Assembly (NCBI GenBank): GCA_000181795.3
Contig: CM012953.1
Span: forward strand, 11,450,416 to 11,514,415
Reading direction: 5' to 3'
DNA length: 64,000 nucleotides
Source of the DNA: Trichinella spiralis
Taxonomy: Eukaryota > Nematoda > Enoplea > Trichinellida > Trichinellidae
Within the stretch, counting starts at the first letter, position 1. Every line of letters begins with the position of its first letter. The notes beneath the pieces were generated by a model that was not told the origin of the DNA, did no database searches, and saw only the letters and a program-made list of their open reading frames with translations. Shown here in pieces: positions 14,258 to 24,682 of the stretch. A program made the position numbers and the translations under genes.

Positions 14258-14330
14258 GTGTAGCGGGCGTCCGAGGTGTAAGTATGCGTCGAGCTGCTTA
14301 AGCACACTTGGTTCAAGTCCCGCTGCACAC
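14258..14330 (+). repeat. tRNA-like element (pol III B box)
   Basis: A 73-base stretch of tRNA length, bounded by near-complementary ends (gtgtagcggg / cccgctgcacac), with GAGGTGTAAG where a D-loop would be and a consensus B box GGTTCAAGTCC. A strict cloverleaf fails in the acceptor and T-stem, so this is more likely a tRNA-derived repeat head or pseudogene than a working tRNA. It shares the gtgtagc start and B-box position with the SINE-like copies at 3.0 and 5.0 kb. Confidence 0.4.
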
Positions 14331-14488
14331 AACATTTTTCACAATAAGCGCTAAAGCTTAAATGCTGCCATCAATAGACGCAGGAAATTAGTGTTAGTGC
14401 ATGCGCGAGCCAAAGCAACGGATAAAGCAATAAATTGTTTCTTGAATAACACGCAAGTGAGCGCGCTTAGCCATCTCATATGGTTTTA

Positions 14489-15716
14489 TTAACCCTCTGA
14501 CGAGCTGTCGCCATGTACGTTGTTGGATTCGTGGGGTTCAATCCACCCCGAATCAGAAAACACGTGTAAAAAGCATACAGTATGTTGAATTTTTATGAAA
14601 TTTGTTTCAAAAGATAATGTGATGAATGTTGCACATGTTTATATTGAAATATTTTCAATGTTAATAATTTTTATTGTGTTTTTACCAAATGTGTAGTATA
14701 TCTTTATTGAACACAAATAAATACACACGCGATTTCACAACACACACATAGAAAAGACTCAGTAACTCAGTAACTCAGTAACTGACTTCAGTCCTTTCGG
14801 CCTGACTACTATATAATCTAATCTAACTAGTCTAACTAGTTTCTGGAACCGGTTTTCTTTAGATCTGTTTGTGATATATAACAACTACGTAATCTGATCT
14901 AACTGGTCTCTAGAACCGGTTTTCTACTAATCTCTTCTTGCTACATAACAACTTTTAAGCCTTTTTTCAGCAAAAAATCCAGCAAAATTAACATTTAAAA
15001 AATGTTATTTTTTAATTTTTCCCCAGTGTAAGCTAGTTCAAGTGAAATTTCTAAAAAAGTGATGGATTTCACTGCAACATGTATTGTTGCACATTTTGAT
15101 GTTAAAATGGGATCTCTAATTATTTTTCGGCTCTAAAACGAGTACTTTTTTTCGAGCTCTTCCTATAATGTTAGCATGAACACATAGAAGAGGATTAATG
15201 AGAAAATTGTATTCTAAAATTTTGTTTTAATGTCAGAAAACAGATTTAAATATTTGTTGAGATTCTGCCAATTTGATGATTCTAGTACGAGAGCTGCGCG
15301 GTTGAAATGTGACGAATTCAGCTACATTTCGAGATTTCTAGTCTGTTAATAACTAATTCAAAAATCTTGTACAAACGATCTGCCTTTTTGACTGTTGATA
15401 AGTGAGTTGTGTCAAACGATAACGAGGCAGATTTCATCAGTACATACCATGCAAGCCTGGCAAATATGACATAAAAATATTTTGGTGCTGCGATGAGCAG
15501 ACCCTTTGGCAGGAAAAATCCACGTCGGCAAACAGCTAAGTCAGGTAGCACCAATGTTTGCAGCTGATCTCGTGAAACCTGAGGCGGGAAACGGCGAGTC
15601 ATTACCATGGATAACTTTGCACCAGCATGCCATGAGCTGAAGATTCATCGGCCATCAAAACACAGTGATCTCGTTCTTTTCTTCCTTGCGCGTAATTTGG
15701 AATAAATTAGTATGAC
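14489..15716 (+). mobile_element. decayed piggyBac transposon
   Basis: Fragments of a piggyBac transposase occur in order on the plus strand. MSENRFKYLLRFCQFDD and STRAARLKCDEF start at 15230; after stops at 15344-15349 and shifts come LTVDK, then QYIPCKPGKYDIKIFW (family: xYxPxKPAKYGIK), and finally VITMDNF (family: VTxDNFFTS, with a catalytic Asp) followed by an open tail to 15710. A possible left terminus is TTAA at 14489-14492 followed by CCCTCTGACGAGC; piggyBac inserts at TTAA and has CCC ends. No matching right end was found. Multiple frameshifts and stops make it inactive. The left end is less certain than the coding remnant. Confidence 0.65.
14757..14925. repeat. short tandem and duplicated blocks inside 14.7-14.9 kb
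   Basis: AGTAACTC is repeated about three times (14757-14783). Then two related blocks follow, CTAACTAGTTTCTGGAACCG with GTTTTCT near 14834-14857 and CTAACTGGTCTCTAGAACCG with GTTTTCT near 14899-14925. Probably internal repeats of the surrounding piggyBac-type element. Confidence 0.6.
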
Positions 15717-15719
15717 ATG

Positions 15720-17780
15720 ATTTAATAATAATAAAATAAACACTGCTTTACGTTTTTCAAATATATGAACAGGTGCAAACGCTTTGTGCTTGACAAACTG
15801 TTGTCAGAATCCTTTTGAATTTTTAGTTTTTTTTTTCTTCTTCAGTCCAGCATTTTCTGATTAATAAATACTGAACAATTTCACTGATAAATGCATTCTA
15901 ATTTTGCATTTTTTTCAATATAACGTAAACTATTCTAAATAATATATTTTCAAATTATTTCAATTATTATATACTTGATTATATATTGAAAAAAATTTTA
16001 TTTCAAACATATTTTTCTGTAATTTTTAGTGCTTGAATAACTTCTTGAAAGCATCTACCAAAAGCATGCCATTAAAACTGATTAAAAGTTTAAATTACAT
16101 TCCAAATGAAAGGCAATTGAAGGGCAGCAAAAATTCCTTTAACTGAATGCAATTAATGGAAAATACAAACAAAACTAAAGACAACACAGTTAGTAAAAAA
16201 TTACAACATTGACAGAAAACATTTAATATAAAATTTTCTTTCAAAAATATTTAAACAGTTTTTATTCATTTTCTGAAAAGAAAATTAAAAGATATATAAC
16301 AATATATTTATTTTATTAAGCATTATTAACATTACTATATGATGTTCAACGGTTAAAGTTAATTTTCAGCGTTATTTAATTTGTTATTGAATATATATAG
16401 CACAATAAATTGGAATTACTTTCTGACATTTTTTGCATTCACGAAACTGTCAAGCATATTTATTTGTAAAATTTTGCTAATTACCTATAGATACTCAGTT
16501 GGCTAATAAATCTCAAAACTTTGATAAAATAATAAAATTCTTATTCAAAAGTAAGCATATGTGTTACGTTTTCTAAATTTAAATTTAATATTTGCATTAA
16601 TTAAAAAAATCAATTATCATTCTGTTCAATCTTCAAGTTCTGAAGATGATGAAAGTTTGAAATTGAATAACCGACTTTTCCGACCTATGAAATTTACTGT
16701 CCAACATGAAATGACTTGAAATATTGTAACTTGAATTTTAAATTTTAAATGTGTCAAGAATACCTTAATATAAAACATAAAATAATCATGTAAAAATTAC
16801 CAAGACTCTGAAATATAATGGTGTTTGGATATTTTTGAAGTTTAATTCTAAAAATTTTCAACTATTGATAAATGCATCTTAATTTTGCAAGAATATAATC
16901 AAAAATGAATAATTAATTAATTAATGTGGTGATATTTTTCAAAGAATAATAAAATTTCAAGGAATTTGAACTAAAGAGTATACTATAAGCGCAATATTAA
17001 ATAATTTTATTTTAAATGAAATTAGATATGAAATAAGTTTCAATCATATCACAGGAGATTAAATTGGCAGTGCGTTAAATTAAAAGGAAATGAATAATTT
17101 AAGCGTCCGCTTATTAAAGTTGTAATATAAAAGTTTAATATGAGACATAATTATATTTAAAGCAGTAGTCTGATTTAAATAATGAACTTTTTTAAATTTC
17201 ATTAAAAATATGATAATTTAAACTTTACGCAATCACTGGGAAACTATATAAACATTCATATGCTTCATCTACATTGTATATTCACATTAGTATTTTAAAA
17301 ATCCATAAAAGAATTTTCATTCTACTTCAATCACTTAAATATTATTATTTTCAGTTATTTGTGGTGCTTTATTTATAAGTTTATATATATATATATATAT
17401 TATTTATTTATTTATGTACATCCACTTTATATATTATTAAATTGAATAACATTTGCCAATTTTTATTGAAAAGAACAAGCAGAAAGTAATTTTAATAATG
17501 TTGACATTGAAAAAGTTGTTATAAATTATGACATTCAACAATTACATGTATTTTATTTAAAAAAATAGATTTCAATTTTGAAAATCAATTGTTCATAAAA
17601 TGGTAAAATTTAATTTATAATAAACATGTAACTTACATGATAGATATTAATTTTATAAATGAATATTGGAGCATTTTGAGAAGAAAAGTTCTCATTATTA
17701 TCATAATTCAATGGTTTGGTGATTGAATAAATATTGTGTGCAATTTTATGAAATCAGTGTTCAACGAAAGTTATTATAAT
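15720..17780. other. 2-kb AT-rich desert
   Basis: No gene, RNA or recognisable element on either strand; a TA run at 17381-17400. Confidence 0.5.
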
Positions 17781-17790
17781 TTTCAATAAA

Positions 17791-18420
17791 ATGAAAAAAT
17801 GCCTTTCAATACCGCATGTGCAGTTCAATCCTTTGGGTATGAGAAAATGTGAAGTCAATTTTCGATTGTACACTAATATCTTTCTTGGTAATATTGAACA
17901 ACTTTTGGCAAAACAATGCCCCACCCCACTTTATTTTATCGCAGATTTCATTTTTCAATTTTTCCGCCCGTGTTCTATTGGTGGACGGCGTTTCACATTA
18001 AGCTATACAACATACACGAATCATTTCCACAAAGCTGGAAACAGGCAGCTGTTCACTTGTTGTTGGTCTCAATAAACATTACGGTAGAATGGAATTCATT
18101 CATCAACGAGATGATTAACAACTCACGCATGCACAACACACACACGAGCGCAAAAATGAATATACATATATATTTAATTATTTTATGAAAATTATTAAAA
18201 TATTCATTTAATTTTGCAATTGATTTTTATTTAAGATGTGCATAAATTTTTCAAACTTGTACAACTTCAGCTGTGACAATGCAAAGCGGATTGAATTGCT
18301 ATTTATCAAACACGATGACTCGTCTTCAAGCATCGGATCAGACATGTGGAATATACTAACTATTGTACAACAACTACAGGCAAGCTGCTATTGTGGTTAT
18401 TGACAATTTCATTTTACTGA
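17791..18420 (+). other. coding-like but unassigned sequence upstream of GPCR 1
   Basis: Composition is richer than the flanks. Two overlapping open frames (17791-18075, 17916-18188) have no recognisable motif. A 56-codon frame from ATG 18236 reads MCINFSNLYNFSCDN, with N-glycosylation sites, resembling a receptor N-terminus but no TM1. These could be 5' UTR of the GPCR at 18483, a decayed duplicate first exon, or chance. Confidence 0.25.
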
Positions 18421-18482
18421 AAAAATAATAATAAAGTTCAGTTGAGAAAAAACCTGCTTGCTGCTTGGATTATCATTTTGGC

Positions 18483-19525
18483 ATGTGCGCGCAATTGAAA
18501 AATTGTACAGAAGAAGTTGACTTCAATAAAGAGGCTGATGTGAAGAAGGATATTTGGGATGAAAGTGAAGCAATGCTAATAGGATCTATAAGCGGCTACG
18601 CAATTGTCGGCTTGGCAATGGTACTCAGCAATTCTATATTCATGCTTTACTTTCAAAGGCGAAATTTATACAGCAACTGTTTTTTCATCGGTAAGCGCTT
18701 ATTTTTTAATAATCATTCACAAACATCTACTATCAACAGTGTACAGCTATTTTTTAAATGATTTTTAATGTTATATCTTTATAAAAATCTTTTTGCTTTT
18801 ATTAAGGTATACTTGTTGGAAACATGTTGATCGGTATTGGATATATTTATTCAGCTTTGTATCGTATATACGCCTACAATTTCAGCAATGAATTGTTGCA
18901 ACCGATGGAATGCATGTTGCGCAATTGGCAAATCACGCTGTTCATTTTCGGTGATCACCTCTGCTTGATTTGCTTTTTGGCAGCCAGCTTGCAACAATAC
19001 TTGGCAACGATTGACAAACATTTCAGTGAAAAAAATTACAATATTGTTTACTTGTTTATTGTAATATTCACCACGTTGAACACGGCCACCGTTTGGGTTG
19101 TTGTCGCCCATCGGCAAATGGCTAACTTGTCTCCACTGTGCTACGGACCGAGTGTGATCAGCGCGACCATGGTTCGCGTAACTTGGGGAATCAACGCCTG
19201 TTTGGGCGCTTTGAATGCGTTCGTTTACGTGAAAACATCGATGAAGCTGCGCGAAAATGTCAAAAAGTTGACAACAATTCAAACGACCGTCGAGAAACGA
19301 AACCTGGCCGTAATGAGACGTATTCATTATTATTTAGCTGCATTGTTTCTTCTATGCATTGTACCCGATTTGATCATCTGCATCTGGGTGGACTGGCTAC
19401 CGTCCAAGCATCTTTTCCTATTGCCTGGAATTGCCAGAACTGTTGGAATATTGATCTTATTTCAGGCAAATCCAAATTTCAAATGCGAACTGCAGTTCAA
19501 ATTCAAATTTTCCAACACTCACTGA
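18483..19525 (+). CDS. serpentine 7TM receptor 1
   Basis: Two exons (18483-18690, 18807-19525) joined in phase 1 give 308 residues. ATG 18483 is the first Met of the frame (a TTG lies upstream). Seven hydrophobic segments are visible: MLIGSISGYAIVGLAMVL, GNMLIGIGYIYSALYRIY, the TM3 region around FGDHLCLICFLAASL, YLFIVIFTTLNTATVWVVV, WGINACLGALNAFVYV, YYLAALFLLCIVPDLIICIW and LPGIARTVGILILF. Cys in MECMLRNW and in LCYGPS could form the TM3-ECL2 disulfide. The TM3-end triad is QQY rather than DRY. An N-glycosylation site (NCT) precedes TM1. The family is nematode chemoreceptor-like; the ligand is unknown. It shares the phase-1 intron after TM1 with four receptors downstream on the minus strand. 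Confidence 0.85.
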
Positions 19526-19675
19526 TTATTACAGTGTCTACTGTATCTTTTTTTCTTTTCTTAATATATTATTAAAAAATTCGAAATATATATGATCCAT
19601 CACAAAATGATTACATTTCCATTAATTATCCTTACCGATTTCGAAAGCTTTTGGGAAAAGTACAATATCAGATTA

Positions 19676-20902
19676 CAGTGAAATTCCGATTTTCCGAACA
19701 CGGCTCGTGAAAATGCAATTTTTATAATATTAAATCAACCTGCATTTCACTAATACTGTAATATTCTGTTGTTGGCTAATTTTTATGTCCGGTTTGTCTA
19801 CTACTAGAAAGAGAAAGGTTTTGAGTTCAGAGCAAAAGTTAGAAGTGTGTAGACTAGTGGAGAGGGGCGAGTCGCTGAGGAAAATCGCTGAGAGATTTGG
19901 TGTGGGTCTGTTCACAGTTTCAGACATCTATAGCAGTCGACGTCAGCTAACTCACTTTGTGTCGCACATGGATACTTCGAGTAGCTGTTCTTCACGAAAA
20001 CTGATGAAAAAAACGTCAAATAGCGCGCTTGATTCAGCAATATACATGTGGTTCCTCCAGAAACGTGCACTTGATGAACCAATACAAGAGAAAGCTCTAG
20101 CTTTCAGTACTAAGCTAGGTATTGATAATTTTGTAGTCAGTTCAGGATGGCTAAGAAACCTCAAAAGTTGGCATGGCATACGCGAGCTTAGAATTCACGG
20201 TGAAAAGTTGTCTGCTGACAGTGAGCGTGCCGAAAAATTTAAATGTACGTTGAATGATTTGATTAATAAAGAAAGGTATAGTCTTGATTTTGTGTATAAC
20301 GCGGATGAAACCGGCTTGATATGGAAATGTCTGCCTAATACGTCGCTTGTATCGATGACCGAGAAGACTGCAAACGGCTTTAAGTCATGTAAGGAAAGAG
20401 TGACTGTTCTCTGTAGCAACTGCGCAACAAAGAGATGAAGACATCGATATGTCTGATAAGCCAGATGAAGGGACGAGCCATTCAGAAGCCTATTCTTGCG
20501 CCAATATCCTCTTCAACTGGATGGAGCAGCAGAAAGAATTCAGCACTACTCAGCTGATGCTAATGAGGCATATTCGCGCGATTTCGCTGCACAGAAGAAG
20601 CGATCTTCGTTCAAACAGATCTTATTACTGATTTTATAAAATCTAACACAAAGTAAAATTGGTGCTGTCTCAATGTAGCGGTGAAAAATATAATCGACCG
20701 TGTTAATAAACGCTCGTGCAATTTAAACAAGTAGAGGGCAAAAAACGTCGCATAATAAACAGAATGTCTACTATTTGGCATCTGATTGAGAATAACAGCT
20801 ATAAACGCTTCAACTATGTACATACATTTCAAAAAATTGAAAATATCTGATTATCCGAAGGATCCCCAAAAACCGTATGTTCGGATAATCGGAGTTCCAC
20901 TG
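19676..20902 (+). mobile_element. pogo/Tigger-type transposon, internally deleted
   Basis: Terminal inverted repeats are CAGTGAAATTCCGATTTTCC at the left (from 19676) and CAGTGGAACTCCGATTATCC read inward from 20902 at the right. A TA target duplication sits at 19674-19675 and 20903-20904. At 1.23 kb it is about half the size of intact Tigger elements. It carries the transposase N-terminal half (see next entry) and a short piece of the C-terminus (EAYSCANILFNWMEQQ, about 20484-20531), with the middle of the DDE domain deleted. It would be non-autonomous. Confidence 0.88.
19785..20438 (+). pseudogene. truncated Jerky/Tigger transposase
   Basis: 217 codons from ATG 19785. The N-terminus is a pogo/CENP-B-type helix-turn-helix (KRKVLSSEQKLEVCRLVERG, then SLRKIAERFGVG). 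A second CENP-B-type DNA-binding segment covers roughly residues 80-140, and the start of a DDE domain follows with the first catalytic Asp in YNADETGL and the flanking RVTVLCSNCA. It stops at TGA 20436-20438 right after that motif. In another frame immediately downstream, MSDKPDEGTSHSEAYSC and a WMEQQ motif look like the family C-terminus. The two halves are juxtaposed by an internal deletion, so no active transposase is made. It could still bind DNA. Confidence 0.8.
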
Positions 20903-20909
20903 TATTTAC

Positions 20910-21290
20910 TCATTATATAAATAAATAAACATATATGTATATGAAGAACACATATAGTTATTGAATGGAGATGAATAACATGAAAAATAACCTTCAATAC
21001 TGCTTATCTCAAATTAATTTCTTCAGTGACCTTTACAGTCTTATACAGAAATCAGATTTTAATCAATATTAAGTGCGATTTAAATCAATTGAAGCAGTAA
21101 TGTAAAATTACAATTTACATTGTGCTGATCAAATTTACAAACTTTAAGTATTAAGCAAAACAGTACAACGCAATTTTCTGTAATCTCTGCAATTTACTAA
21201 TTTACACAAAAAATAATCTATTCAATAATAACAATTCGCCACGTATAACATGTTTTGTTAGAATTTTAAAAATTGCAATTGCACAAATTC
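20910..21290. other. intergenic, 3' side of PDAP1
   Basis: AT-rich spacer between the pogo element and the PDAP1 stop codon; presumably holds the PDAP1 3' UTR. No other feature seen. Confidence 0.5.
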
Positions 21291-21299
21291 ATTTTCTTC

Positions 21300-22232
21300 T
21301 CAACGACGAATAGATGCTGCTTCTTTCGCTACAAGTATTAAAAATAGAACAAATTATTAAGTTTAACTTTCTTTGTTTTAATATATGCAACAATGCTGAT
21401 TATTACACCTTTGGCAATTTTTCAAACTATAAATAAAAAATAATTTAAAGTATAATTATAATTTTAGCAAATCAAATACAATGCAACGCAAATTGTTACT
21501 TTTACATTTTTCATCCGCTGAATGTATTTTCATAGGGGAGAAAATTATTTACATAAAACTGTAATTCTTGACCAATTACCTGCTGCTTCTTCTTGGCGTT
21601 TCTTGGCTGCTTCTTCTCGATTCTTGCGAATTATAGCTAAACGAGCTAAATCCGCCCGCGCTTCTTCTGTTTTCCCTTCTGCATGTAACTTCAAATACCT
21701 TTGACGAGCTTGTTCTTTTTCGATCGCTTCTCTGTGACAAGATGAATTTACCAAATGCAAGCAAACAAAACATACATACAGACAGTAACTTACTTCTCCC
21801 TACGACTCAACTGCACTTCTTGATTGAATTCCAAATTTTTGAATTTCTTATTTTTCACAACTCGACGATTTGGATTTTCAACTTCAATTAAATGACTCAC
21901 ACCTTTATGCTTCGTCTCTTCATTATCTGACTCGTCATCACTACTATCAGAGTCGCTGCTATTTTGCTGTTCAGGAATTCGAGGCTTTTGAAAAGCTTTG
22001 TTTGGCTCATCGTCCTCTTCCTAAATAAACAATATTTTACAAACAAAAAAGGCAGTAAAGCTAAATTTACAAAAGATTTTGCTTTCTCTATATCTTCTTG
22101 TTGAGCTTTCAGCTCTTCGAAACTGGTAAATTTTCGGGCACCACCTTTGTGGCCAAATTTTTTCTTTCCTCCCCCTAAACAGAAAAACTGCAAATCAGAA
22201 GTGAATCAAATAAAATTACTTGGCTTAGACAT
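21300..22232 (-). CDS. PDAP1: PDAP1 homologue (28-kDa heat- and acid-stable phosphoprotein)
   Basis: Five exons, minus strand: 22232-22220, 22174-22071, 22020-21794, 21731-21580, 21328-21300; 174 residues, all junctions in frame. The first exon has only 13 coding bases (MSKP plus one). It matches PDAP1 along its length: a Gly/Lys-rich start ([18 protein letters not shown]), an acidic Ser/Asp/Glu tract ([15 protein letters not shown]), then [28 protein letters not shown] and the highly conserved [20 protein letters not shown]. In mammals PDAP1 is a phosphoprotein linked to PDGF-A binding and translation control; its role in this organism is unknown. It is head-to-head with BUD31, the start codons 612 bases apart. 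Confidence 0.95.
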
Positions 22233-22843
22233 GATTTTTCACAACAAATGCGGTTCACAGTAAAATAACTGCTCTTGGCCAACAACGAGCTACTAAAATA
22301 TGTCTCAATTAATTGCACGTATGGAACAGATAACAAAATAAAATTGTAATGCAGAGCAACACAAATCCATGCGATGAAATACGATAATTACCTAGTAAAG
22401 CAAAACACTGAGAGTAAACTGATGCTCACGTTTTATTGGAGTAGATTGGTATTGGAAATTCATCACTTCAAAAAATAATGCTTATTTTATGTTAAATGTC
22501 ATATAATGTGACAAAATTATGATAATATAAGATTTTAATTAAAAAATGAATAAATTTTAAAATAACTTTACAGCAACACAAATTTACATAAAGCTAGACT
22601 GTATTTTGAATGAAGATAGTTTGAAGTTTGAGGTGAAGGAAATATGCAGCAAAATATAGCAGTCATGTTTTTATGTTTCATATTAACTTAAGTGGTGAAA
22701 ATAAAGTTAATATTTGGCATTTCATTAGCTACTAAATCATTTCATCCTGAATATTTAAATGATTTTTTGTCATACTGTAATTTACGTTACTGTAGCGTTG
22801 GCGATACAAATCCGGTTTTCTGAAATTAAATTGTTTATCAAAA
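22233..22843. promoter_or_regulatory. shared divergent promoter region of PDAP1 and BUD31
   Basis: The 611 bases between the two divergent ATGs contain no open frame of note. By position they must carry both 5' UTRs and promoters. No TATA box or defined motif is claimed. Confidence 0.55.
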
Positions 22844-23663
22844 ATGCACCGAATTCGTGCAAAAAGAGAAATGGTCCCGAAAGATTGGGAAGTAATTGAA
22901 TCAACAATGGAAGATTTTGATAGAAAAATGCGGGAAGGTATTATATTGCATTTTGCTATGTAATTTATGTTTTAATTGTTTCTGTCTTGGCAGCTCAATC
23001 CGAACCTCATGAAGGTAAACGAAGAGTGGAATCTCTGTGGCCTATATTTCGTATTCATCACCAGCGTTCTAGATATTTGTTCGAAATGTATTACAAAAAG
23101 AAAGAAATATCAAAGGGTAAAGACTAGTGTAGACTTGGTTAAGCATTTCCACTTGCTTCAAATTTCATCTGCCTGATAAATTGTTTTTAAGTCGTTTAAG
23201 TTATAAATAATTTCATTTTTAAAACTTTTAGAGCTTTATCAATTTTGCCTTGACCAGAAACTTGCAGATGCAGCTTTAATCGCGAAATGGAAAAAGCCGG
23301 GTTTCGAAAATTTATGTTGCCTTCGCTGCATTCAAACCCGTGATACAAACTTTGGGACTAATTGTATTTGTCGAGTTCCAAAATCAAAATTGGACGAGGT
23401 ACTGCTTGTAACTCTTTTTTTACTTTATTTTTTGTGTTATCAATTTTAGTTTGTATTTAGTTATAATTATTGTTTAATTTCTATAAGATCATGTTTTATA
23501 TATTTATTTAACTAATTTGCTGCTACTATGCACTGTAGATTATTGCAAAATAATTTTAATCTGAACATTTTTTAATAACGAAAGTTTAACTAGATTATTG
23601 AATGTTGTTTAGGCAAGGATTATTGAATGTGTTCATTGTGGGTGCCGTGGTTGTTCCGGATAA
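22844..23663 (+). CDS. BUD31: BUD31 spliceosome component
   Basis: Four exons (22844-22937, 22994-23116, 23232-23398, 23613-23663) give 144 residues, the same length as human BUD31. Signature blocks are [70 protein letters not shown] and the C-terminal [14 protein letters not shown]. The cysteine-rich C-terminal half binds zinc. BUD31 is a core protein of activated spliceosomes. Polyadenylation signal AATAAA lies at 23758-23763. The N-terminus begins MHRIRAKR where most animals have a MPKVKR-like start. The gene diverges from PDAP1. Confidence 0.97.
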
Positions 23664-23769
23664 CCGATTATGCTACTCCTGTATTGTATGCAATTACATC
23701 AGTTCACATTTGTTAATCGGCAGTAGCTGATTTTGGACAGATGGTTTCAGTAATATGAATAAAACGTAA

Positions 23770-24680
23770 GTCACAGAAGACTTCCTTTTGTTTGATGTTT
23801 TTTGATTTCATTTTGTTGAAAGTTTGAATACTTTTTCAAAGTGCAAAATATTGTGTAACATATTTTATTAATTCATATTTTATGTATAATCTAATATTAT
23901 TTGGATTTTACGTCGCACAGAATGTAGAGTTTTATGAAACATTTGGGGCACTTTTGTGTTGTGTAAATTGTTAATGTATAATAAATCATGGCAGAAAATT
24001 GTGATGGTGCTGCGTGAATTTTTCTTTAAAAAATATAAACTAGTTTTTATATTTATATTCATTCAAATACGAAATAATTATTTCTATATTAATGGCAGAA
24101 GTATTAACGCTTTCATAATAATTAGATGGAAGTATGTATGTAATAAGTATGTGAAAATGCAATGTTGATTTCGTCATTTGAACAGTAAGAAAATGCATCA
24201 CGTAATGATTAATCATTACCTCATTTTGTTGAATTGATTAAAGTTGGTGATTCGTGTAAAATTTGTAAAGGTATAACAGTTTACTGAGCGTAAAAAACTG
24301 CAAGGTTGATTGAGGGGATTGATAATAGATATAAACATGTTGTCTTCATGTTGAGATCTAAGCAAAATGTTGCATAAAGAGTATTTCAAATAATAAATTA
24401 ATAACTGAATTTTCTCATATTCATCATTTATGTAAAAAATTGTTTTTTTCGTAAAAGCTCAAATAAATTATGAATTGTTTGAAATGAATTGCCTGGACTA
24501 TGGGAAAAATTTTCAAAATAGTAAATTTGTGCAATTATTTTTTTGTTAAGTTTTCTTTTTTAAATAATACTTGTAATACCAATTACACAGTATGAAAACA
24601 AGGCATAGAATTTTAGGTGATTTTTTATCATAAAATTGTTTTTTGTTCAAAAAATGAGCAATGTAAACATGATGTAAATA
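23770..24680. other. intergenic, no gene seen
   Basis: AT-rich spacer between convergent BUD31 and GPCR 2. Short open frames near 23880-24168 are low-complexity. Confidence 0.5.
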
Positions 24681-24682
24681 AT

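Noticed and set aside
18851..19575. Long alternative frames over GPCR 1
   Set aside because: Out-of-frame or antisense readings of the receptor exon.
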